Origin: an uncultured Caryophanales bacterium | Lineage (GTDB): Bacteria; Bacillota_I; Bacilli_A; RF39; UBA660 | Assembly (NCBI GenBank): GCA_945228905.1 | Contig: CALYOH010000004.1 | Location: forward strand, 1 to 37,862 | Direction: 5' to 3' | Length of the DNA stretch: 37,862 nt | Shown here: positions 9,475 through 17,501 of the stretch, piece by piece | Layout: each line of letters opens with the position of its first letter | Position numbering within the stretch: position 1 is the stretch's first letter | Made by a program: the position numbers and the translations under genes | The notes under the pieces: generated by a model | What the model was told of the DNA's origin: nothing | Database searches by the model: none | Seen by the model: the letters and a program-made list of their open reading frames with translations, nothing else

Positions 9475-10467
9475 ATGATAATAGGAATACCTCTACTAAA
9501 AGGATATCTAGATGATGGGAGAAGTATTTATTATTTAGAAGAAGATATAAGAAGAAAGTTTCAAAAAGATTTTGTTATTAAAACTTTTATTCCTGTTGTT
9601 GATACTAATATTGATATAAATAAATATATTAGAGAAGATCTAGATACTGTTAATGGGATATATATACCTATTGATAATGATTATAATAAAATTATTTTAG
9701 AGGAAGCTAAATTATTAAATGTTCCAATATATGGAGAAGATAATTTTATAGAGAAGTGTAGAAATAGAGAAATTAAAAATAATAAGAGAGATAAAACTAT
9801 AGGTGTTATTTCTAAATATATTGTTACTAATGATACTTCTAAAGTATATTTAAGTGATAGACTTAGAAAGACTTTATTTTTAGCAGGAGCAAATATTAAT
9901 TTTATTATTCCTGTTCAAGATATTGATTATCCTACTACTAGAGGTAATGAATTTAGTGAGTTTACTAATGAAGAGAAATTGTTAATAGATAATATATTTA
10001 AAGATATAGATGGTTTTTTATTACCGGGTGGTTTTAAACTTACTCCGTATGATAGATATTTATTTGAAGAGGCTGTTAATAAAGATATTCCTACTTTAGG
10101 TATATGTTTAGGTATGCAGACTATGAGTTGTTATAAAGATGATATTAGTTTAGTAGATATAGATTCTTATATTAATCATAAACAAGATAATGATAATGAA
10201 CTTACTCATAGTGTTGTTATTAATGATAATAGTATTTTATATAGAATATTAAATATAGGTAAATTTATGGTTAATAGTTTTCATAAAAAGATGATTACCC
10301 CTAACATTTATTTTGATAGTATTGCTTTTAGTGATGATAATATAATTGAAGCTATAGAGATGCCTAACAAGAGATTTATTTTAGGATTACAATGGCATCC
10401 TGAAATTAGTTATGAATTTGACATTAATAGTAAAAAGGTAATTGATTATTATATTAGTTTATTATAA
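9475..10467 (+). CDS. Class I glutamine amidotransferase-like, peptidase C26 / gamma-glutamyl-GABA hydrolase-like, with N-terminal extension
   Basis: Nucleophile motif LGICLGMQ, LPGG, HPE in LGLQWHPEISYEFD. Confidence 0.85.
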   Translation: MIIGIPLLKGYLDDGRSIYYLEEDIRRKFQKDFVIKTFIPVVDTNIDINKYIREDLDTVNGIYIPIDNDYNKIILEEAKLLNVPIYGEDNFIEKCRNREIKNNKRDKTIGVISKYIVTNDTSKVYLSDRLRKTLFLAGANINFIIPVQDIDYPTTRGNEFSEFTNEEKLLIDNIFKDIDGFLLPGGFKLTPYDRYLFEEAVNKDIPTLGICLGMQTMSCYKDDISLVDIDSYINHKQDNDNELTHSVVINDNSILYRILNIGKFMVNSFHKKMITPNIYFDSIAFSDDNIIEAIEMPNKRFILGLQWHPEISYEFDINSKKVIDYYISLL

Positions 10468-10497
10468 ATTTTATGATAGAATTAAGGTGGTGATAAT

Positions 10498-12105
10498 ATG
10501 AAAGATGCATTAATGAATAATTATCCTGGAGGAGTTAAATCATATAATGAAGTATATGACTATAATGGTAATTTAGCTGGATATTATTGTAGAAGTAATA
10601 ATCTTGATGAAATATATATTCCTGCTAATACTACTGGGAATGTTGGTATGGTTTCATATATTCCCGGTTCAGGTGGTAGTGGAAATGATGCTAAAATGTT
10701 AAGAGAATTAATTAATAGTGGTAATCCACCTGATTATGTTATTACAATAGCAGCATCTTGTTCAGATCATAATAATTGTATGGAAAATGGTTTAAGGATG
10801 GCACAAGTAGCTGATTTAAATGTTACTGATAATGTTACTGTATGTTTTAGTGCTAGTGGTTTCTTAGGAGTAGATAGAACTAATTCTTTTTCTGCTAATC
10901 ATCCTGATATTCAATCAACTGTTATTTCATGTGAACCATATAATACAAGTTATTTAAAGATGGATAGAATACAAGGATTAGTAGATGGTAATGTACCAGT
11001 AGTATTTGTTGCTCCTGATTCTGGATTCCATATTAATATGTTAAATAAAATCGAAGAATTAAAGAAACATGGAATAAATGCTTATTTATTAGAAACTGAT
11101 TATGGAAGTAATGCACATATTGCTACTAATAGAGATATTCTTACTAATGGAATACTTGAATATATCTTAGGAGAAAGAGATGACTTTGATATTACTAGAG
11201 CAGGTGGATATGATTTCTTAACATATGATCCTGAAAGTGGTAAAGTTGTTTATGCTAATTATGAGGATTTAGCAAATTCTAAGATTGGTGCTGTTAGAAT
11301 TCCTAATATAGATAAAATTAAGAGTGTAGATAGTTTTAATATAACTGAAGAGATTAGTCCAATTTCTACTAAGTATGCTAATTTAGGTAATAAAAAAGAT
11401 ATACATTTAGTATCTAAATCTGGTAGTTTACTTGCTTCTAATTATACTTATGCAAATACTAGTATTGATAATATTAGAAGTTATATAAAGAATACTGCTT
11501 CTAATTTTAGTACATTTAATTTCAGATCTACTTCTGGTATTCCTGGGTGTTTATCTGGTTATTTAAATAAATATTTTGATTATATAAATAGTTTATTAAG
11601 TTCTTTATCTGCTGAAACTGAATCAGTAATGAGTTATGCACAAGCAGTTGTTGATTATGATGAGGAACTTAAACAAGGATTAAATATTGGAAGTATTGTT
11701 AGAACTGGGGATATTGATTATATAAAATATGGATTATCTGAAAATAGTAATGATAAAAATAAAAGAGGAAGTTCAACTCCTACTGGTCATGCTGATGGTA
11801 AAGGTAATCAACCTTCTGATAAATTACCTGAATATGTATATGAATTTGATGGATATAATGGAATAATTACAATGGATGGAGACAAAATAAAAGAAATTAA
11901 ATTTGAATATACATATAAAAATAAAGTAGAAGCTAATAATAATTTACCTGTTATTAAAGAAAAATATAGTAGAGCAAGATATGTTGAGACTATCAAAGTA
12001 GTTGAAAATACAATTGATGTAGTATTTAAAGAAGAGACTTTTAAAGATTTAACATATAAACAAGTAGTAGATAAGTATTTTAAGGGAGGTAAACTTCGTG
12101 GCTAA
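10498..12105 (+). CDS. Alpha/beta-hydrolase-like N-terminal domain with helical and C-terminal regions; possible T7SS-type substrate
   Basis: SYIPGSGGSGNDAKML, nucleophile-elbow-like CFSASGFLG, candidate acid VVFVAPDSGFH, candidate His GSNAHIATNRDI; helical region about residues 310-395; no signal peptide. Confidence 0.6.
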   Translation: MKDALMNNYPGGVKSYNEVYDYNGNLAGYYCRSNNLDEIYIPANTTGNVGMVSYIPGSGGSGNDAKMLRELINSGNPPDYVITIAASCSDHNNCMENGLRMAQVADLNVTDNVTVCFSASGFLGVDRTNSFSANHPDIQSTVISCEPYNTSYLKMDRIQGLVDGNVPVVFVAPDSGFHINMLNKIEELKKHGINAYLLETDYGSNAHIATNRDILTNGILEYILGERDDFDITRAGGYDFLTYDPESGKVVYANYEDLANSKIGAVRIPNIDKIKSVDSFNITEEISPISTKYANLGNKKDIHLVSKSGSLLASNYTYANTSIDNIRSYIKNTASNFSTFNFRSTSGIPGCLSGYLNKYFDYINSLLSSLSAETESVMSYAQAVVDYDEELKQGLNIGSIVRTGDIDYIKYGLSENSNDKNKRGSSTPTGHADGKGNQPSDKLPEYVYEFDGYNGIITMDGDKIKEIKFEYTYKNKVEANNNLPVIKEKYSRARYVETIKVVENTIDVVFKEETFKDLTYKQVVDKYFKGGKLRG

Positions 12106-12742
12106 GGTATATTTAGATGAAATAAATACATTTCTTGAATCTAATACTTTTGATATATTAAGTAATGATTCATCAAATTCTAAGAATATTAATTCGTCAC
12201 TTGACTCATTTATTAGTGGTACTAAAGATCAATTAATAGGAGTTAATTGGGATGGATATCGTACTAAGATGGGTGAATATAATGAAGCTTTTGCTTCTGG
12301 AATGCAGATTGCTAGTAAGATGAGTGAAGCTATAAAGGAAGCATTACAAATACTTAAAGATTATTTGGGAGATGACTTAATGCTTGATTCTTCTAAATTA
12401 GATTATTATAGAAAACAAAAAACTATATGTGAAAATAGTATTGATTCTTTAAAAGGTATGTTGACTGCTACTACTACTGTTGAATCTAAAGGTGCAAATG
12501 GAGAGACTATTACATCTACTCAATTACTATATGATACAAGTGAAATAAATAGTAAGATTAGTCTTGCTCAAGAGACTCTTACTGAATTAAATAGATTAAT
12601 TACTAAGATTGAAGGGTTAGATGAAGTTTATAATAAAGCTGAAGCTATACTTCAAGAAGCTTTTTCTGGATTAGATTCTTTTGGAGCAAGTGTAACTTCA
12701 ATAAAACCTGATGGTAGATTTGAATATAAACACATATATTAG
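12098..12742 (+). CDS. WXG/LXG-like helical protein
   Basis: GTG start with SD GGGAGGT; long helices flanking NWDGYRTKM (W-x-G); about 214 aa, no signal peptide; overlaps the preceding gene. Confidence 0.55.
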   Translation: MAKVYLDEINTFLESNTFDILSNDSSNSKNINSSLDSFISGTKDQLIGVNWDGYRTKMGEYNEAFASGMQIASKMSEAIKEALQILKDYLGDDLMLDSSKLDYYRKQKTICENSIDSLKGMLTATTTVESKGANGETITSTQLLYDTSEINSKISLAQETLTELNRLITKIEGLDEVYNKAEAILQEAFSGLDSFGASVTSIKPDGRFEYKHIY

Positions 12743-12750
12743 GGGTAAAT

Positions 12751-13047
12751 ATGAATGAATTAAATAATATGATTGATTTAAATAGTAAAAGATTAGATCA
12801 TATGAATAATATACAAGATGAATTAGATAAATTAGATAGAAGTTTAAATGAATGTATAGATATAGTTTATTCTTCTATTGGGAATGTTAAGACTAAAGAG
12901 AAACTTGCTAAAATGAAAGATGATAATATTAATAGTTCTATTAAAGTTAATAATGAACTTGATAATAATATAAATGAAACTAGAAATGAACTTAATAGAC
13001 TTTTAAAAGAAAAAGATAAAAGGGAAAAAGAAGAGGAAGATGAATAA
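12751..13047 (+). CDS. Small coiled-coil protein
   Basis: 98-aa helical protein immediately downstream of the WXG-like gene; acidic/basic C-terminus. Confidence 0.6.
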   Translation: MNELNNMIDLNSKRLDHMNNIQDELDKLDRSLNECIDIVYSSIGNVKTKEKLAKMKDDNINSSIKVNNELDNNINETRNELNRLLKEKDKREKEEEDE

Positions 13048-13104
13048 TCTTTCTTTTTATTTTATTTAGTGTTATAATAGTGAACATATTTTGGAGGTTT
13101 TACT

Positions 13105-13623
13105 ATGAGAAGACTTAATATGATACAAGTTGGTATTGTTGTTAAGGATTTAATGAACTATGCTACAGGGGAAGAATGTGATTTTGAATCTTATCCTGTA
13201 ATACTTAAAGATGAAGACGGTAAAGATGTTAAAAAATTAGCACTAGTTAGTTTTAAAGAATCTGATAGGGATAGAGTTATTAGTGAAGTAAATAGAAATA
13301 ATGGTAAAAGTATTGATAATTTTTTTATTAGTCCAGTAACTGGATGTTTGATTACTTTATATGATAAGGGTCCTAAAATTGGTAACTTTGTATCATTTGA
13401 TGAAGATGATGATTATCCTGTTAAGTCAATGATTCCAGATGACTATTCATATGCTCAAGTATTTTTTGAAAAGTTCTTAAATTTTAGAGATGGTTTAAGA
13501 AGACAAAATTCTGTTATTAAAGATGATGATATTTTCCAATATTTTATATCAGTAACTGGAGGATTTAAGAAAACTGAAACAATTAAGGATAAAATTCAAA
13601 AAAGATTTGGAAAAAAGCAATAA
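13105..13623 (+). CDS. Uncharacterized protein, apparent paralog of the 8441-8971 product
   Basis: Own -10 (TATAAT near 13073) and SD TGGAGG; motif similarity to the 8441-8971 protein. Confidence 0.7.
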   Translation: MRRLNMIQVGIVVKDLMNYATGEECDFESYPVILKDEDGKDVKKLALVSFKESDRDRVISEVNRNNGKSIDNFFISPVTGCLITLYDKGPKIGNFVSFDEDDDYPVKSMIPDDYSYAQVFFEKFLNFRDGLRRQNSVIKDDDIFQYFISVTGGFKKTETIKDKIQKRFGKKQ

Positions 13624-13627
13624 AATG

Positions 13628-13655
13628 TTGACAAATCTAGAAATTATGGTAAAAT
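13628..13655 (+). promoter_or_regulatory. Sigma-A-type promoter for infC operon
   Basis: TTGACA - 16 nt - TAAAAT. Confidence 0.75.
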
Positions 13656-13661
13656 GTTTCT

Positions 13662-13800
13662 AGTCGATTGATTAAAAGGAAAGAGATTTATATCCACCTG
13701 ACTGCGAATAGTGGTAGGTAAAAAGCCAAGAAATAATTAATATTATTAGGTTTTTTAGCGGATATAAATTTTATATCTGCTTTTCTTTTGTTGGAGGTGT
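13662..13800 (+). ncRNA. Structured infC-rpmI-rplT leader (L20-leader-like)
   Basis: Long leader with pairable TTTATATCC / GGATATAAA and a terminator-like AAAAAGCC...GGTTTTTT hairpin upstream of infC. Confidence 0.65.
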
Positions 13801-13805
13801 TTTAT

Positions 13806-14336
13806 ATCGCAAAGAATAATGATAACATGTTGATTAATGATCAGATTAAATGTCCACAAGTTCTAGTAATAGGACCAAATGGAGAACAAGTTGGAGTAAA
13901 ACCAATTGGTGATGCTTTAACATTAGCTAGTTATGCTGCTTTAGACTTAGTATTAATAAGTCCTAATGCTAATCCACCTGTTTGTAAGGTAATGGATTAT
14001 AATAAATTCCGTTATGAAAAACAAAAGAAGGCTAAGGAAGCAATGAAGAAGCAAAGAGCTAGTATGTCTGAATTAAAAGAGTATCGTTTATCACCTGTTA
14101 TAGATATTGGAGATTTTGAAACTAAACTTAGAAATGCTACTAAGTATCTAGAGAAGGGTGACAGAATAAAACTAACAGTACGTTTTAAAGGACGTCAAAT
14201 GGCTCATACTGAGTTAGGTAAAGAAGTTTTAGATAGATTCGCCGAAAGAGTAAATGAATTAGCAGATGTTGAACAAAAACCTAAGTTAGAAGGTAGACAA
14301 ATGACTATGTTATTAGTACCTAAGAAAGATAAATAA
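13806..14336 (+). CDS. infC: Translation initiation factor IF-3, probable AUC start
   Basis: INDQIKCPQVLVIGPNGEQVGVKPIGDAL...GRQMAHTELG. SD GGAGGTG (13793-13799) lies downstream of the TTG (13788) used in the ORF track; next in-frame near-start codon is ATC at 13806. Confidence 0.9.
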   Translation: MAKNNDNMLINDQIKCPQVLVIGPNGEQVGVKPIGDALTLASYAALDLVLISPNANPPVCKVMDYNKFRYEKQKKAKEAMKKQRASMSELKEYRLSPVIDIGDFETKLRNATKYLEKGDRIKLTVRFKGRQMAHTELGKEVLDRFAERVNELADVEQKPKLEGRQMTMLLVPKKDK

Positions 14337-14353
14337 ATAGAGGAGGAATAATT

Positions 14354-14539
14354 ATGCCAAAAATTAAAACACATAAAGGAACAGCTAAAGTTATTAGAAA
14401 AAGAAAAAATGATATAGTAATTGGAAAACCAGGAAGTAGACATAATACTGGTAGTAAAACAGCTTCATTCAATAGAAGTTGTAGAAAGGGATCTAACCTT
14501 AGTAAGGCAGATCAAAATAGATTAAAGAACATTATCTAA
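14354..14539 (+). CDS. rpmI: 50S ribosomal protein L35
   Basis: MPKIKTHKGTAKVIRKRKN; between infC and rplT. Confidence 0.95.
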   Translation: MPKIKTHKGTAKVIRKRKNDIVIGKPGSRHNTGSKTASFNRSCRKGSNLSKADQNRLKNII

Positions 14540-14568
14540 TCTATTAAACATAAGAAGGAGGAAGAAAC

Positions 14569-15159
14569 ATGGCAAGAGTTAAAAATGGAGCAGTTACAAA
14601 AGCTCGTCATAAAAAAGTTTTAAAAGAAGCTAAAGGTTACTTTGGAAGTAAACATAGATTATACAAAACAGCTAAAGAACAATTAATGCATTCTGGACAA
14701 TATGCATTCAGAGATAGAAAGCAAAAGAAAAGAGATTTTAGAAAATTATGGATTACAAGAATCAATGCTGCTTGTAGATTAAATGAAATTTCATATTCAA
14801 GATTTATTGAAGGTTTAACAAAAGCTGGTGTAGAAATCAATCGTAAAATGTTATCAGAAATAGCAATTAATGATCCTAAAATGTTTAGTGAATTAGTTAA
14901 GGTTGCTAAAGATGGAAAAGCTGGTAAAATTACTAAGGCTGAAGAAGTTGCTGGTAAAGAAGTAACAATCGGAGCTAAAAAAGCTACTAAAGCTACAGCT
15001 AAGAAAGAAGAAATACAAGAAGAAAAGAAAGCTACTAAAAAAGAAGATGTTGATTATTCTAAAATGACAATAGCTGAATTAAAAGAAGTTGCTGCTAAAA
15101 AGAAAATTAACGTTACTGGATTAAAGAAAGCTGAAATTATTGAAGCTTTAACAAAATAA
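14569..15159 (+). CDS. rplT: 50S ribosomal protein L20 with about 79-aa C-terminal extension
   Basis: L20 core [39 protein letters not shown]...; then K/E-rich linker and a SAP/Rho_N-like tail. Confidence 0.96.
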   Translation: MARVKNGAVTKARHKKVLKEAKGYFGSKHRLYKTAKEQLMHSGQYAFRDRKQKKRDFRKLWITRINAACRLNEISYSRFIEGLTKAGVEINRKMLSEIAINDPKMFSELVKVAKDGKAGKITKAEEVAGKEVTIGAKKATKATAKKEEIQEEKKATKKEDVDYSKMTIAELKEVAAKKKINVTGLKKAEIIEALTK

Positions 15160-15250
15160 ACATATTAGTGGATTTATTTATCTAGTGCCTATATGGTGAT
15201 AAGTTTTAGAAACTAATAGAAGATTAAAAAACGAAAAGGAGATTTAAAAA

Positions 15251-16204
15251 ATGACTGTTGTATCAATGAATTATTTATTAGAAGCTGGTGTTCAATTCGG
15301 ACATCAAAAGAGAAGATGGAATCCAAAAATGAAGGAATATATCTTCACTACAAGAGATGATATTTATATTATCGATTTACAAAAAACTGTTAAGAAGTTA
15401 GAAGAAGCTTATGAAGCTTTAAAAGAAATTGCTAGTAAAGAAGGAAAAGTTCTATTTGTAGGAACTAAGAAACAAGCTCAAGAGGCTGCTGAAGAATGTG
15501 CTACAAGAACTAACATGTATTTCGTTAATGAAAGATGGTTAGGTGGAACATTAACTAACTTCAAAACTATCCGTTCAAGAATTAGAAGAATGGAAGATAT
15601 TGAAAAAATGGAAACTGATGGAACTTTCGAAGCATTACCAAAGAAAGAAGTTATTAAGATTAGAAAAGAATATGAAAAACTTAATAAGAACTTAAGAGGA
15701 ATTCGTGAAATGAAGAGAATGCCTCAAGCTATGGTAATTGTTGATCCAAAGAAAGAAGAAATCGCAATTAAAGAAGCTCATATCTTAGGAATTCCAGTAT
15801 TTGGTATCGTAGATACTAACTGTGATCCAGATTTAGTAGATTATGTAATTCCAGGAAATGATGATGCAGTAAGATCTGTTAAATTATTAATTGGAGCTTT
15901 AACTAATGCAATTGCTGAAGTTAATGGAAACGAAGTAGTTGATTACATTAGTGAAGAAGATAAGAATGCTAAAACTGAAAAGAAAGCTGCTAAGAAAGAG
16001 ACTGCTACTTCAGAAGTAAATGATGAAACAGAAGTAAAAGAAGAAACTAAGAAAGAAGAAAAAGTAGAAGAAAAGAAAGCAACTAAGAATGAAGACTTTA
16101 ATGAATTAACTTTAGCTGATTTAAAAGCAAGAGCTAAGGATGCTGGAATTAAAGGTTATTCTTCTATGAAGAAAGCTGAATTAGTTGAAGCTTTAACTAA
16201 GTAA
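15251..16204 (+). CDS. rpsB: 30S ribosomal protein S2 with about 82-aa C-terminal extension
   Basis: S2 core [38 protein letters not shown]...; then K/E-rich linker and a SAP/Rho_N-like tail. Confidence 0.97.
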   Translation: MTVVSMNYLLEAGVQFGHQKRRWNPKMKEYIFTTRDDIYIIDLQKTVKKLEEAYEALKEIASKEGKVLFVGTKKQAQEAAEECATRTNMYFVNERWLGGTLTNFKTIRSRIRRMEDIEKMETDGTFEALPKKEVIKIRKEYEKLNKNLRGIREMKRMPQAMVIVDPKKEEIAIKEAHILGIPVFGIVDTNCDPDLVDYVIPGNDDAVRSVKLLIGALTNAIAEVNGNEVVDYISEEDKNAKTEKKAAKKETATSEVNDETEVKEETKKEEKVEEKKATKNEDFNELTLADLKARAKDAGIKGYSSMKKAELVEALTK

Positions 16205-16216
16205 TAAATTGTTTAT

Positions 16217-16244
16217 AAAGAAGTAGTTATCTACTTCTTTTTTA
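16217..16244 (+). terminator. Intrinsic terminator after rpsB
   Basis: AAGAAGTAG-TTAT-CTACTTCTT plus T run. Confidence 0.85.
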
Positions 16245-16289
16245 ATTAAAAATATATTATAATGTAATGGTAAAAAAGGAGGATTAATT

Positions 16290-17189
16290 ATGTTTACTGC
16301 AAGTGATGTAAAAGAATTAAGAGAAAAAACTGGTGCTGGAATGATGGATTGTAAAAAAGCACTTGAAGCATGTGAAGGAAATCAAGAAAAAGCTGCTGAT
16401 TGGTTAAGAGAAAAAGGTATTGCTAAAGCTGCTAAGAAAGAATCAAGAATTGCTGCTGAGGGTATTACTGAAGCTGCAAGTAATGAAAATGAAGCAATTA
16501 TCTTTGAAGTTAATTGTGAAACAGATTTCGTTACTAAAAATGAAAAATTCCATGAATTAGTAAAAGAATTAAGAGATACATTAATGTTTGAAAAATGTAC
16601 TAATACAGAGGAAGCTTTAGAAGTTAAATTAAAAGATGGCAAGACAGTTCAAGAAAGAATAGTTGAAGAAACTGCTACTATTGGAGAAAAAATTAGTTTT
16701 AGACGTTTCCAAAGAATTACTAAGAGCGATGATGAAGTATTTGGTATTTACTCTCATATGGGTGGAAAAATTACAGCTGTTGTAGTAGTTAAAGGAGCAG
16801 ATATGGATATTGCTAGAGATGTTGCAATGCAAGCTGCTGCTATGAATCCAATTGCTGTAAATCGTGATGCTGTTCCAGCTGATGTTGTTGAACATGAAAA
16901 AGAAATGATTAAAGCTGAAATGAAGAATGATCCTAAGAATGAAAAGAAACCTGAAGATATCTTAGATAAAATGGCTACTGGTAAGTTAGGTAAGTTCTTT
17001 AAAGAAAATTGTTTAGTAGAACAAGACTTTATTAAAGATTCATCACTAACTATTGAAAAATATGTTAAAGAAGCTGGTGGAGAAGTAATCTCTATGGTTA
17101 GATATGGTGTTGGTGAAGGAATCGAAAAGAAACAAGAAAACTTTGCTGATGAAGTTGCTGCACAAATCAGTGCTGCAAAAGGAGAATAA
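16290..17189 (+). CDS. tsf: Elongation factor Ts
   Basis: VKELREKTGAGMMDCKKALEACEGNQEKAADWLREKGIAKAAKK; NCETDFVTKNEKF. Confidence 0.97.
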   Translation: MFTASDVKELREKTGAGMMDCKKALEACEGNQEKAADWLREKGIAKAAKKESRIAAEGITEAASNENEAIIFEVNCETDFVTKNEKFHELVKELRDTLMFEKCTNTEEALEVKLKDGKTVQERIVEETATIGEKISFRRFQRITKSDDEVFGIYSHMGGKITAVVVVKGADMDIARDVAMQAAAMNPIAVNRDAVPADVVEHEKEMIKAEMKNDPKNEKKPEDILDKMATGKLGKFFKENCLVEQDFIKDSSLTIEKYVKEAGGEVISMVRYGVGEGIEKKQENFADEVAAQISAAKGE

Positions 17190-17190
17190 G

Positions 17191-17217
17191 AGAAGAGTCA
17201 ATATGACTCTTTTTTTG
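17191..17217 (+). terminator. Intrinsic terminator after tsf
   Basis: AGAGTCA-ATA-TGACTCT plus T run. Confidence 0.85.
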
Positions 17218-17293
17218 TGTAAAGTACAGATATTTTACACTTTAGTTATACAAAAATAGACAATTATAATATATACTATTAATAGAGGTTTAT

Positions 17294-17437
17294 ATGGAGA
17301 AAAATAAGATAATTAAGGATGAAAATCATGTTATCTTTATCGATAGACTTACTGATCATCATATAGTAGAAGATAAAGTAAAAGAGATTAAGAATCCTAA
17401 GAAAAAGAAAAATATTAAAAAGCATAAGAATAAATAA
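17294..17437 (+). CDS. Small basic protein, 47 aa, not in the ORF track
   Basis: SD AGAGG; MEKNKIIKDENHVIFIDRLTDHHIVEDKVKEIKNPKKKKNIKKHKNK*. Confidence 0.5.
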   Translation: MEKNKIIKDENHVIFIDRLTDHHIVEDKVKEIKNPKKKKNIKKHKNK

Positions 17438-17501
17438 TATTTTACTTGTAAATTTCAAAATAATTGCTATAATAAGCAAGTAAATAGAGGGGATGATTTT
17501 A

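Noticed and set aside
11808-11996. Minus-strand 62-aa ORF
   Set aside because: Antisense within the hydrolase-like CDS; spurious.
14204-14443. Minus-strand 79-aa ORF over infC/rpmI
   Set aside because: Antisense to ribosomal/translation genes; composition artefact.
14637-14840. Minus-strand 67-aa ORF in rplT
   Set aside because: Antisense to rplT; spurious.
15160-15250. Possible structured leader before rpsB
   Set aside because: Only a short TTATC/GATAA hairpin is visible; not enough to call a leader RNA.
16382-16895. Two minus-strand ORFs in tsf
   Set aside because: Antisense shadow of tsf codons.
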